Below the pieces are notes generated by a model. The model did not search any database. It had not been told where the DNA came from and saw only the letters and a list, made by a program, of their open reading frames with translations. Below, piece after piece: positions 10,560 through 21,625 of a DNA stretch of 64,000 nt. The stretch is from Trametes villosa (lineage: Eukaryota; Basidiomycota; Agaricomycetes; Polyporales; Polyporaceae). Each line of letters begins with the position of its first letter. Position 1 is the first letter of the stretch. Location: positions 744,001 through 808,000 of the forward strand of contig PUDQ02000066.1 of NCBI GenBank assembly GCA_002964805.2, in the 5' to 3' direction. The translations under genes and the position numbers were made by a program.

Positions 10560-11696
10560 ATGCCACATACTGAGCGTACCCATACACAGAATCCACGGGC
10601 ACAGCAGCAAAACGCATTCCTTCACAGGAGCATACCGCGCGACATGCGGGTTAGAACGGTACGCGTACAACCGCACCTCCTCAGACTGGCACTTAAGCCC
10701 TTTAGGTTGACGTACGACGTCATGTTCTACATTGCCTCAGTGCTGGATCTGCCCACTTTACAGGCATGGCGCGCGACATGCACGAGAGCCGACGAGTCTG
10801 CTGCTGCACTCCTCCGCACTCGTTACCACAAGGCCCTCCGACGGTACTTCCCCGATCCCGCCGGATTCCGCGCCATCCTCCGTGTGACGGGATCGGTCAT
10901 ATCTGGTTCCTCGGCCCTCGCGATCCTCGACTACGAACGAGCCGACAAGTCGGCACCTCGCGATATTGACATCTATACCCCCATCGACTTCGCCGACCGC
11001 CTGCACACGTACCTTACGAGGGTGGCCGGGTACATGCACCTCCAGACGCACACCCCCAGATACCACGAGGACTCCGCTGGGTTCTTGACCATCGCCCACT
11101 ACGAGAACTATGACGCGATGCGCGTCGACATCATCAAGAGCTGCACCCACTCCGCGCTTTACCCTATCCCTTTCTCCTGGTCGTCTCATCTCATGAACTA
11201 TGTCTCTGCCGACTCCTTCTGCATCGCGTACCCCAACTTCACTCTCCACGGACGAGGCCTCACGAACCCGATGTCTCTGACGCAATACCAGTACGCGCAC
11301 CAACGGATTGTGGGGTACATGTTCCGGTCCTCACAGTACGGATACGACTTCCGCCTCCATCCATACGCATGGGAGGCCGACGCCGAGGCTGAATGCGCAC
11401 TCGAGAACGATGAGGGGTGCCCCCGAACCATCCGCTACTTCGGGGACCCCTTCTGCCTTACGGGAACTTTCACCACCCTATCCGATGCCACCCGGTCGAA
11501 GGAGAGCCGCGCACAGCCTAACAAGGGGCTACTCGTGCGGTGGTGGCGAGGGGGAAACGCGTGCGGAGGCAACTGTCAGCACGAGTGCGAGCTGTCCACA
11601 CGCTTTTTCCCGCATGTTGCCACGCATCGAGTGCCGCGCGGTTTTTTCGAGGCGTTCGTGGGAGGACGATGTGTGGAAGCGGTCTGCACACCGTAG
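10560..11696 (+). CDS. F-box-like / nucleotidyltransferase-like protein, 378 aa
   Basis: A single open frame of 378 codons. Residues about 47-78 (PFRLTYDVMFYIASVLDLPTL and what follows, ending in a conserved-looking WRATCTRAD) resemble a fungal F-box. Residues 111-120 (GSVISGSSAL), followed by 133-139 (PRDIDIY), match the G-S and D-x-D spacing of the minimal nucleotidyltransferase fold. This pairing occurs in a large agaricomycete family of unknown role. The C-terminal third has a cysteine- and histidine-rich stretch (CGGNCQHEC). Whether it transfers nucleotides is inference; only the two motifs are seen. The first in-frame ATG was taken, but a later start at MRVRTV is possible. Confidence 0.65.
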   Translation: MPHTERTHTQNPRAQQQNAFLHRSIPRDMRVRTVRVQPHLLRLALKPFRLTYDVMFYIASVLDLPTLQAWRATCTRADESAAALLRTRYHKALRRYFPDPAGFRAILRVTGSVISGSSALAILDYERADKSAPRDIDIYTPIDFADRLHTYLTRVAGYMHLQTHTPRYHEDSAGFLTIAHYENYDAMRVDIIKSCTHSALYPIPFSWSSHLMNYVSADSFCIAYPNFTLHGRGLTNPMSLTQYQYAHQRIVGYMFRSSQYGYDFRLHPYAWEADAEAECALENDEGCPRTIRYFGDPFCLTGTFTTLSDATRSKESRAQPNKGLLVRWWRGGNACGGNCQHECELSTRFFPHVATHRVPRGFFEAFVGGRCVEAVCTP

Positions 11697-11962
11697 GACG
11701 CTCGGCGAGATGGCTTAGGTACGCCCATTTGCAATTGTGCTTTATTGCGTCGCCGCTGTATACGTTCCCGCGTGTTGACTCACACCCTTAGGTACACATT
11801 CCGTGATGTCGGACATTGCCTCGAACCTTGCCTCGCTCGCTCGGCGGCCCGGATGCGTAGTCCTACTGTAGTGCACGATTGTACGTACGGAATTCCGCGT
11901 CGATAGACATACACATATATACACGCGCGTGTACATGCAGTACGACTTAGCCCATCCCCCGC

Positions 11963-12046
11963 CGTCCCGTCTCATCGCCCGCCACTGCGCCGTCCCGTCT
12001 CATCGCCCGCCACTGCGCCGTCCCGTCTCATCGCCCGCCACCGCGC
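11963..12046. repeat. minisatellite, three 28-bp units, just upstream of a start codon
   Basis: The unit starting CGTCCCGTCTCATCGCCCG is repeated at 11,963, 11,991 and 12,019, with a single difference in the last copy, and a partial fourth copy follows. The array is pyrimidine-rich and ends 20 bp before the ATG at 12,067. Confidence 0.9.
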
Positions 12047-12066
12047 CGTCCCATCACACCGATCGA

Positions 12067-12897
12067 ATGGATCATACCACTCTGAGCGAGGAGCTCACCC
12101 GGACGGGGAAGCACTATCCTCCTCTCAAACTGAAGTATGTCGTATATCAACGCGCACTCTTGATACGTGCTCATCGCGACGACCGTACAGGGCCGTTGCC
12201 GCGTTACAGGAGGAGTCTAGAGATTCGTCTCCATACTCGATCGCCAGTCTCCCGTACTCGCTCGCTCACTGGGAGTTCTTCCACTCCCCTTTGCGCGACG
12301 CAGTCCTGAAGATCGACAAAGAGCCCGTCCCTATCCGACTAGTCTGCGTCCTCAGCGACAAGATACAGTTTCCTCGCAGGCTGTCTTGGTACGTTGAGGT
12401 GATACCTCTGTACGAGGGCGACTGTATCCGGAGCAACGCGATGATGAAAGACCACACCCGTTTCAATCCGGGCGTTGACCTGGGCTGGTTCTCTGGTAAG
12501 CACTCCCATTATCTATTACTCGCCGTAGTTCAATGCGACACAGATCGCAAGTACCACCCTATCCGAGTCTACATCCCTCGTCGTGAAGTAGGACAACCCG
12601 GACAATACTATACAACTCCGCTTGTAAGCCGCTTCATATCCTCTGTGCTACTCTCGATCTCACTAATGTGCACAGCCGAAGTATGCCGTCGACATTTTCG
12701 ACCACACGGACCTACGCTTCGATGACACCACCCGCCTCATCTCCCCGCACGTCCTCAAGACGCACGATCTCGTGGTGATGATGTGCTACCTCCACCTCGA
12801 CGCGGACCCTGCCCGTGGTGAACCGGCATACATGCTCGTAGCTCAGGAGATGCAGCTGATCCATATGACACCGCAGGCGGGTGCTGTTCGACCTTAG
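12067..12897 (+). CDS. orphan protein, three exons, 240 aa
   Basis: Exons are 12,067-12,134, 12,191-12,623 and 12,676-12,897; donors GTATGT and GTAAGC and acceptors ACAG keep the frame, giving 240 residues. I recognise no domain. The protein has a mixed alpha/beta look, with SLPYSLAHWEFFHSPLRDAV, PIRLVCVLSDKIQFPRRLSWYV and a C-terminal HDLVVMMCYLHLDAD. A GTAAGC-like stretch inside exon 2 (12,495) was read as coding because removing it would leave an intron of only 33 bp. The 28-bp minisatellite occupies the leader. TATATA lies near 11,915. Confidence 0.65.
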
Positions 12898-15063
12898 TGA
12901 TTACCTGAATACATAGTTTCCCCTTAATTGCGACCCCTGAACGTCTCGCTGATATCGAAGAGCTGGGTCGGATGGATGTACCTCAACTAGCCCCCTTCAA
13001 TACATTGGACGATGGCGTCGCGGGTTACAAGAATGAAGGCGGTGCTCACGGTGCTCGGTGAAGGCCGTGTGGAGACTATTACTGTCATCCGAAGACGCGT
13101 CGCCGGCGTCCTGGTACTCCCTCTACGCACAGCGGTCGCAGCCAAGAGGCGAACCTGACAGGACAAAGGAGACATGGCGGGGACCTGCTCCGAGTCAACG
13201 ACCTACACCGCGCCTCGCCCGAGTTCACCATCCATCTCTCGCAGTTGCTGTAGTCCTCCCAGGAAGCCCTCCCGCCAGATAAGCTTCGTGTGCTAAATTC
13301 ACCTGGATCTCCTCTACGATATACTCTGCCTGGTACGAGACGTCAGCGCCGATCAGGTAGACTCAGCACGCTGCTAATATGGGAATCGCACTCCATTTCC
13401 ACATCCCCATTCCCGCAAAGTCCGCGTCACCCTCTCCGCTTGTGCACCACCTCGGAAGCGCAAAGGTAACAATGTCGATGTCGAACGCGAACTCTTCGAC
13501 CCTACGCGTGCCCACGCCGACGTCCGACTCGTGCCATTCTCCGGCGGTTCGGACCTCGAACAGCGCCGACGACACACAAGCCGGGCGCGATGCAACCTGC
13601 GCGAGTATGCCCAGCCTCGCCCAACCACCGTTCACCGCGCCCGCGTACACCCACCACAGAACACCGTCCTGGAGAACATCGCTAACATGACGCTGTTCAC
13701 CCTAAACTCCGAAGCTGCACGGGGCGTGACTGTCGGGCTCGGGGTGAGCTGTAAGCAAGAGCTCGTTGGGCCTGGCGAACGGCTGCCGAGGGGCAATGTC
13801 CCAAAGCGAGCCCGGTCAAAGTCCGTCGGCTCACTAGACGACTGGCGCAACGCATAAGTACGTACCTCCGATATCAACGGCGTAAACTAGTCCACGCAGG
13901 TTGCGCGACACCGGTAATCGCTTGCACCTCGAATTCTCTCCGGGGATAGCGATGTACCTGGCACGGTGACTCGTAATTGTCGGGCGACGGTGCCGTACGA
14001 GATCGTACTCTGAGTAGGCAATTCTGAACAGCGGAGTATTTCCGGTCAGCCTCAGTAATAACTGACAAGGATCTGAAAGACTGTAACTCACCGGTTCTGT
14101 ATTTCTTGAAGGATCATATTGCCGTCCAGATGCCGAGCTCCCTCGTTTGCCCCGCTAGGTCGACTACACGGTCAACAGTCGACCGCGACCAGGTAACGTA
14201 TAGCGCGGAACATGAAGACACCGCAGCACGCGCGCGGACGAAGATCGGTGTTCTGTCAAAAAAGGTATTAGCCGACATCACGCAGGTGGACTAGGGCGCA
14301 ACCAAGCACGGAGAGCGCGGCAGCTGAATGGAGAATACCCACACGAGGCTATGCAGCACATACGCGGTATCCCCGGAAAGGAGCTTGACAGAACGCGTCA
14401 GCCGGTGGTTACAATGCAGAGATCAAACTTACCGCTGACATTCAAGAACTGTACCCTTCCGACTCTCAAAACCGTCGAAGGCATTCAGCCGCCCGGGGAG
14501 ACTACAAACACGGCGTCGTCGTGCGCAAGTGTGTCCGAGGTGGCGACACGAGAAGCCAGTGGACGTAGTTCACGATTCCGGTTGTTGGGTGCAACGGACA
14601 TCCGTGAGATTCCTGAGCGTGCGAGACAAAGACGCTCCAGCGGTGTGTCAAGGCCGTACAGACTCCAGAAGCGAGGTATATCACATCGGTCCGGGTAAAA
14701 GCAGGCGCCTAAGATAGAGTTAAGGTTCACGATGTGAGCAAGATTAGAGTTCAAGTGCGAGTGTGTCCGTGTACCACAACACCGGCCGAACGGATGGGCC
14801 ATCGGGATTTGTCGACTCACGAACAGGTACCTGTTACCGGAGCCCATCCTCGCCCTAGTAGCACCTCTGGGTAAGCACTTCGCGATCTACTCCTGACGGC
14901 CCACAGTACTTCAGCAATCTCGCGGACGGTCAGATGTACCGACCCATGCATTGGACGCGCGCAGGGTCGTGAAAGCGCAGCGTTCGGTGAATTGGGCGGT
15001 TGAAGACTGCGTAGGCGAGGGGTCTGGGAGAGCATCTCCACACCCGCTCGTGGGGATTAATAT
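12898..15063. other. intergenic region with decayed coding remnants
   Basis: Pieces at 13,012-13,260 read in one frame as a leucine-rich block (GDLLRVNDLHRASPEFTIHL) followed directly by a stop and further coding-like sequence (QEALPPDKL). This looks like a decayed gene of unknown type. A plus-strand frame from about 13,430 to 13,857 is open but unplaced. From 13,860 to the C element at 15,071 I see no feature. Confidence 0.4.
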
Positions 15064-15070
15064 GTGCAAA

Positions 15071-17685
15071 CACAAGCTGTGGTAGTTATAATATAACATG
15101 TACCGTCTAATAGCCCAGAGCGCATTACATTATAAACCGTAGAGCTTTTATTATATCATTTTCCGGCCCTCCCGCCCTAGTAGCAGCCCGGGCACCTGCC
15201 TAATACAGCCGATTTCGGCGGGTGGCTGCTTATCAGCCCGGGCCATTCTTATCTCTCATAGATAACACTCTAATCTCATCAATCCGAGCTCCCGGCCACC
15301 CGGGTGGCGCGGGAATCCGAGCGCTTTGGCTCTCGGCTGGGAACTGCCCCGATTAGGCAGGCTCTCCTCTTACCTCCTCCCTTGGGCCGCTCTTCAGCTC
15401 CATATCTCACTCGTTTCTCATCCGATTTGCCTCGCAAGTGGCTCATTCGATTCACAGAAACGAGCGCTACAATTCGCTCCAATAGCGCAAGTTGTTTTGG
15501 TACGTACTCATCCCGATACAGCGTGTACAGATAGGCCCACTTGGGCGACGCGACCCGGGCGATATCTCGCCCGTTTCGCGTCGCACCGGGGCGCGTGCGG
15601 GCTCCCCAGAACGAGGCTGAACAGGGCTTTCTGGCGAGCCCACGCGCGCGCGGATCGGCCCAGCGGTTGTGATTCTGTGCTTCGCCCATCCAGGGCAGGA
15701 GCACAGACTCACCTCCTGGGCTGAATCTCGCTCATTTTGCCAGGGTTCTGGCTGAAACGTTGTACAGGCCCCTATTATTTGGTGGGCATTCGCTCATTTG
15801 GCTTTCCATCCCAGGTACAACAGTCCAAAAGCGCCAGACAGCCTCATGCTGGGGCCTGGCCCCAGGACGGCCCTTTTCCCGATATCCTGCGAACGCGGAC
15901 GCGCACCGCCACGAAACGCATATCCCCGGAAAGCTGCTGAACGCAGCTTTCCGTCGGTATGCTTTTCGTCGTGGTCCGACCGCTGGAACCGTCGCAGTCG
16001 CCACATGCCTCTCCCCACCCCCCTGCCCCCTTCACCTGGCCACTACTCGTCCAAATCCTACCCGTTTCGCCTTATCTAAGCTGTCCCTCCCTAGGAATAC
16101 ATAGCAGAACCGCATCGTACCATGCGATCAGTGTACTAATCACTAACCCTCATTTTCCGGGCTTATCAGTGCCTCCAGGCCTCTCCAGGTAGTCAACGCG
16201 ATCCCCGACCCGTCTCGCGCCCGATAAGCGTGTTGAGCGCGGATCCCTGTAGGTATGCATTACGGCTACGTATGTACAAAATATCTAAGGGATAGGAGCC
16301 TCGGTGGTAGAGCTATGGTGAGATCTCCTCGGGGAGGGCTCAGCCACAGGCCGTCTTAAGACGGTCTCAGCGGCTGCCCTGGGCTTGCATACAGTACAGC
16401 ACTGTAGGGAGCCCATCTAAAGGTGTAAAATACATATCTGTGCGAGTTTCCTACCGTTTGCCCCCATTCTTGATGTCCTGGATAGGTATATAGTAGTAGA
16501 ATCTAGCATGATTATCAGTTGATTTAGCCATGGCTTCCCTCACCGGCTATAGGGTAGTATATGGGACACTGAAGGTCCCAGATCAGCAAAATTGTACATT
16601 AGATGGTATTGCTTGAGCCTGTACATGTAATGACGGCTAGTACATCTACATGAGCACATAGAGGTACCTAGGCATCAGTTACCTTGCGCATAGAGTGGTA
16701 GCTGAGAGAAGGAAAGGGAGGGGAAGGGGGAGAGTAGCATGGGGAGGGGGAGAAGAGGCTGCGCGACGACGAGCGGCCGAATCGCCACAGCAAGCATACC
16801 GACGGAAAGCTGCGTTCAGCAGCTTTCCGGGGATATGCGTGCGGTGGCGGCGCGCGGTCGTATGCTCGAGATATCGAGGAAACCGTCGTCCAGGGGCAAG
16901 GCCCCAGAACGGCGCTTTCTGGGGTTTTCTAGATGCTTTACCTGGGCTGAAAAGTTGGATGAGCAAACGACCATCGAGTTCTGGGAGCCTGTACAAAGTT
17001 CAAGCCGCATCTGATGCGAATTGAGCGATGTACAGCCCAGGAGGTGAATCTGTGCTCCTGCCCTGGATGGGCGGAGCGCAGAATCACAACCGCTGGGCCG
17101 ATCCGCGCGCGCGTGGGCTCGCCAGAAAGCCCTGTTCAGCAGCTTTCTGGGGAGCCCGGGCGCGCCCCGAGGCGACGCGAAACGGGCGAGCTATCGTCCA
17201 GATCGCGTCGCCTTAGGTGGCCAGTATGTACACTGTGTAGTGACGTTAGTACGCACCGTATCGATTTGCTCCATTAGAGGATATTGTAGTGCTTGACGAT
17301 ACAAATCGAATGAGCCACTTGCGAGGCGAATCGGGTACGAAACGAGCGAGATACGGACGAGGAGAGCTGCCTAGGGGAGGTGGAATGAGGAGAACCTGCC
17401 TAATCGGGGAGGTGGCCAGCCGAGGGCCAAAGTGCTCGTATTCCCGCGCCACCCGGGTGGCCGGGAGCTCGGATTGATGAGACTAGAGTGTTATCTATGA
17501 GAGATAAGAATGGCCCGGGCTGATAAGCAGCCACCCGCCGAAATCGGCCGTATTAGGCAGGTGCCCGGGCTGCTACTAGGGCGGGAGGGCCGGAAAATGA
17601 TATAATAAAAGCTCTACGGTTTATAATGTAATGCGCTCTGGGCTATTAGACGGTTCCTATTATATCAGAACTACCACAGCTGCTG
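15071..17685. mobile_element. foldback element C, 2.6 kb, with 7-bp target-site duplication
   Basis: The element is flanked by GTGCAAA at 15,064-15,070 and again at 17,686-17,692. Its ends are CACAAGCTGTGGTAG on the left and the inverse of CAGCAGCTGTGGTAG on the right. The arms are long inverted repeats: about 15,107-15,330 pairs almost perfectly with 17,430-17,650, and weaker pairing goes on to about 16,000 and 16,740. A near-palindrome built around GGAAAGCTGC lies in both arms, at about 15,930 and 16,805. The roughly 700-bp centre is non-coding. No transposase is present, so it must be mobilised in trans. Its termini relate it to elements A and B. Confidence 0.85.
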
Positions 17686-17872
17686 GTGCAAATACGGTAG
17701 GTACGGATAGCGCCAATGCGACAACACACGCGAAGGGCCGACAGTACTAAAAGCAGTCCACAACAGCCGCCTTCGCTGCTCTCCACCCCTCCGAATCCAC
17801 GAGACCGACTTGAAACGGGAAATCCGCCCAGCCACAGCAAGACGAAGTATACCATCCTTCGAGCACCTCGAA

Positions 17873-20670
17873 ATGGCGACGATCAACTCAGCGGGCCCTC
17901 CGGGAGGCGCTACAGACCCGTACGTGAAATCTGTCACCTCCGCCGTGCACACTCACCGAGAACCTATGTTTAGGTCAGTACGGATCCGCCTCACCGTGCC
18001 ACCATCTGGTGTAGAAATGATACATCAGGAACCGGTAAGTCCTGTGGGACGCCATACAAATATAACCGGCTATAAGCGAACCCCCCCGGGGCTTCCGGGA
18101 TCAGTGATGGCTCTTGCCTTATAGGGTAGGCAGCCTCCGGGAGGCCTGCTATCTCCCCAGAGATAGCAGATGTGGCTAATCTAGAGAGATAGCAGCCTTA
18201 TCTCTCCTGATTAGCCACATCTGTTATCTCCCGGGCCTCCCTCCCTTCCCGGTGGCCCCGGAGCGCGGGCGCTTATTTCCCGTTTAGGTCGGCAGGAGGG
18301 GGGGTGCTCTCCCCTCCATACATAGCTCAGTTCCTGGCCGTTTGGGCTGTAAATATACTCATTTTGTTCGCATTTTCAGGGCGAATACAACGGTGGAACG
18401 TTCCTGGCGATTGGGTAACGTACAAGCCCGCTGGTATGTAGTACTGATCTACCCTTACAGGACTAGAAAAACGGCGATATCTCATCCAGTTCCCCTCGCG
18501 CCGCCGCGGTAAAAATACTCCCGGAATCGGGTCACCAACGCGCATCTAACGAGCCCTCACACGCGGGAATCCGACCGCGGGGGGCCGAGATGTGTAGGTG
18601 CCTCCTGGGAGGAGGTGCCCCAGCTCTACCTCGAGTATCTGTGGGCGGATCCGGCCGTGGAAGGGCTTAAAATACTCATGCTACGTATGGCAACGCAGGA
18701 AACCCATCCTGGGCGCGCCCAGCGAGGTCTACCCAATTGGAGAGGGCAGACAGTACCTACCTAGTAGTCAGCTCCCTCGCTCGATTCAGTGCTCCCCCCT
18801 GCCTCCAGACGGGCGCTGTTTTATGCCGTAGATGTATACCATACTGTACCATAGATATCCCAATTTTCAGGCCCATGCGCAGCATACTGTAAAAGATATT
18901 GAGCTCGCGCTTTCTGAGGATATTCAGCCTCCTGAATATCCTCCTGGGGGCGTATTGCGCTCGCGAGGGCACCGTCAGGTTTGCGTTAAGAATACCTACA
19001 AAGCGCAAAAAAAAGCATGTGAATTGGTGAAGAATTGAGCGAGAAATTAGAGTAACACTGTCCCAGAGACAGAAGTGAGACGCGTCTCACTCTGCTCACA
19101 AGCAGTGCCACTCGAGAATTCACTAGAGTGAGTGTCTGTACATTGTAAAATGCATATCTCCGTCAGTTCTGGACCGTTTTCCGCAAACTAACCTGCGTTC
19201 TGCTCGTGTTTGCTGCCCCATTTTAGGTGTGTACTGCTTCCCCTGCCAGGGGTAGGCGATCTGCCCCCAGAATGGACTACATTCTCAAACTGATAAGCAA
19301 TTTCGTAGCTTTCGCACGGCGCGATAAGGACGATGAAGGCATGCCTGAATACATGCATTCCACAGCTCTTAGGATCAAAAAAGATCGGGGGAAACGGTAA
19401 GGAACTGAGCTTTGTATGTACTATTTACTGTAGGTGTCTCAGAAAGTGTCTCATGAGGAATTCCTGCCTCTTCTACGAGGGTGAGGGCTGGGTACTTGGC
19501 CTGCCTATCCACCATGCTATTACAGCTACTGTATAAGCCCTTCCTCACTCAAATCCGTCCATAGATGGTTGAGATACAGCTGGGGCACCTCCTCCCAGGA
19601 GGTACCCACACAGCTCAGTCCCCCGTGGTCGGATCCCCGCGCGTGAGGGCTCGTTGGGTGCGCATCAACGCTCCCATTCCGGGGATATTTTTGCCGTGGC
19701 GGCGCGTGGGGAAATGGGCGAGATATCGCCCATTTACCAGTCCTGTAAGGGCAGATCAGTGCTACATACTAGCGGGCTTGTACATGGCCCAATCGCCGGG
19801 ATAAAACCACCATTGTATTCGCCCTGAAAATGCGAACAAAATGAGTATATTTACAGCCCAAACGGTGGGGAACTGAGCTATCTATTGAGGGGGGAGCACC
19901 CCCCATCCTGCCGACCTAAACGGGAAATAAGCGCCCGCGCTCCGGGGCCACCGGGAAGGGAGGGAGGCCCGGGAGATAAGGGATGTGGCTAATCAGGAGA
20001 GATAAGGCTGCTATCTCTCTAGATTAGCCACATCTGCTATCTCTGGGGAGATAGCAGGCCTCCTGGAGGCTGCCTACCCTATAAGGCAGGAGCCATCACT
20101 GATCCCGGAAGCCCCGGGGGGGTTCGCTTATAGCCGGTTATATTTGTATGGCGTCCCACAGGACTTACCGGTTCCTGATGTATCAACTCTACAACAGCAG
20201 CTGACCGTGCGCGGGCTCTTTACCACGGCGGTCGGGTTGGGCGAACTCTCGTCTTGCTGGGTTCTTGCGACATTGAACGTGGTCGAAGTCCGCGAGTGCG
20301 CGCCCGGTAGACCCTACGGCTCGCGATGTACGCACCATTCCTCTCTTACCCCTCTCCCTACGCTCATCGACACTTTTAGGGGGTGTCGGAATACTGTTTT
20401 CTCCGCCCCAGGAGGCCGTTCTGATCGACATCATGTCCGATGAATGGACGATCGAATACTTGGAGGTCAGTACCACGTCCCATCTCCCGCACGCAACTTG
20501 CCTGAAGTACGTGTTAGAGCTACAAAATGGTGGTCTTCCAGCGCAACTTCCCCGGCGGAACGTACACTCGGCAGTGCGTGCTGCTACAGGACCGTAGCTC
20601 CTTCTTGATCCTCTCTAGTGTATGCGCTAGTATCAAGATGTACACGTTGACCAGCGTGCTGCCCTCTTAA
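17873..20670 (+). CDS. orphan gene interrupted in a coding exon by element A
   Basis: The ATG is at 17,873. The frame stays open through the target duplication ACCGTGC at 17,993-17,999. On the far side of element A the second copy (20,204-20,210) continues in the same frame. Counting one duplication copy and no element, coding pieces 17,873-17,999, 20,211-20,306, 20,380-20,465 and 20,518-20,670 give exactly 154 codons including the stop. If element A is spliced as described in the next entries, the product gains 16 residues and stays in frame. The C-terminal part (MVVFQRNFPGGTYTRQ to IKMYT) weakly resembles the gene at 22,078. The function is unknown, and expression is unproven. Confidence 0.5.
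18035..18040 (+). promoter_or_regulatory. splice donor inside the left terminus of element A
   Basis: GTAAGT at 18,035-18,040 follows GAACCG. The host reading frame is open from 17,873 to 18,034 (54 whole codons), so an intron starting here would be in phase 0. The same donor occurs, facing inward, in the other terminus and in both ends of element B. Confidence 0.5.
20175..20197 (+). promoter_or_regulatory. branch-point and splice acceptor in the right terminus of element A
   Basis: CTGAT at 20,175-20,179 matches the fungal branch-point CTRAY and lies 19 bases before ACAACAG, which ends at 20,197. An exon starting at 20,198 continues in phase 0 into the host frame. Together with the donor at 18,035 this defines a potential 2163-bp intron. 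No transcript evidence is available. Confidence 0.45.
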
Positions 20671-20825
20671 GTCGATACGAGCACGTCTCCGCCATAATAC
20701 ATTCTGTTTGGGCGGTACATGGATAGTGGGCGAGCTGTTTCATCACACATACTCACACACAGAACGATGGCGTCCGGGACATGAGATATAATGCTTGCAT
20801 ACAACACGACATCGCCAACATATGC

Positions 20826-21555
20826 TCAACACAAGTCATCGTCCGAGATGTCCATCGCCGTCTCCTGAATCTGGAGCCACCTGGTGTATCCCTCAGCGGG
20901 CCGAACGTCGTTACTGCATCAGGGACACATACCGGTGAACCAGCGTGTTGATCATCGAAATCTCCGGTCGTGTGATGCTAACCGCGCGATTATACTGATA
21001 CCGGCCGCGTTTGACCACCAACAAGTTTCCTATCCAGTCAACGTCGAACGTACGACGAACCGCGCGGTTTGTAATCTTGGTGTGATGCGAGGCTCCGCCT
21101 GGGCGCAGCGTGATGAGATCGAAGCTATTGGAGAGTCGGCAAGTCGTCCCCGGGAAGGTGTACAATGAGTGAAGGGTTTGTTGATCGCCGAACCAGGGGT
21201 CCGTGTCGAGGTCCTCGGTGCATGGAGGGGCACCGCAGGCGGAGTCCCAGTCATCCCTTGCGGGAATGAGGACCATCCGCGGACGCGTGGAGTGCACCTC
21301 GTAGATGACCGCTCGACGTACGAGGGTCACGAGCGACTATGAGAGTTGCCGTGAGGAAGCTGTCAGCGACACCCCGGATCGACAGACGACGACGTACCAC
21401 TTCGCGGAACCATTTGATACGCGTGTTGTGCTCTGCGACCGTGATGTAGTGTCCCGCCGTTTCGGTGTCGCTCTGGCTGGATATCAGGCGTGCAGACACA
21501 GCTAGAGCCTCGGTTTACTTACCCCGTGCTCGGCGTCGTTGGAGTGTGCGGGCAT
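20826..21555 (-). CDS. orphan protein, four exons, 188 aa
   Basis: Exons on the minus strand are 21,555-21,523, 21,472-21,398, 21,336-20,933 and 20,880-20,826. Three introns of about 50-61 bp close the frame to 188 residues. The third donor is GTATGT and its acceptor is ACCAG at 20,881. I recognise no named domain. Visible blocks are EHNTRIKWFREV, RRAVIYEVHSTRPRMVLIP and WIGNLLVVKRGRYQ, then VSITRPEISMINTLVHR. The end is acidic (MDISDDDLC). A TATA box stands 64 bp before the ATG. The WIGNLLVVK block loosely recalls WPGNVVVLK of the MYND genes at 28-30 kb, which may indicate a shared C-terminal module. Confidence 0.65.
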
Positions 21556-21618
21556 AGTCAGAGAGCGCGAGCGTCGAGGGATGTTTGATGGGTAGAGCTA
21601 GCTACCGGGGGAGGCCAC

Positions 21619-21625
21619 ATTTATA
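21619..21625 (-). promoter_or_regulatory. TATA box of the 188-aa orphan gene
   Basis: TATAAAT on the minus strand lies 64-70 bp before the ATG at 21,555. Confidence 0.55.

Larger units (their letters stand above)
18000..20203. mobile_element. foldback element A, 2204 bp, with 7-bp target-site duplication
   Basis: ACCGTGC flanks the element on both sides (17,993-17,999 and 20,204-20,210). The left end begins CACCATCTGGTGTAG and the right end is the inverse of CAGCTGCTGTTGTAG. Inverted arms of about 650 bp (18,000-18,680 against 19,545-20,203) differ by small indels and substitutions and enclose a spacer of about 850 bp. The arms contain nested hairpins, for example 18,165-18,232. Short open frames occur in the arms but show no protein family. 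Element B (25,941-28,144) has the same length and the same sequence in opposite orientation wherever compared, so the family was active recently. Confidence 0.9.

Noticed and set aside
12495..12527. Possible 33-bp intron inside exon 2 of the 240-aa gene
   Set aside because: It is a multiple of three and open, and it is shorter than any supported intron in the window, so it was kept as coding.
17999..20204. Flanks shared by A and B considered as a segmental inverted duplication
   Set aside because: Similarity stops exactly at the 7-bp duplications, which differ between A and B, so the shared flanks are element ends.
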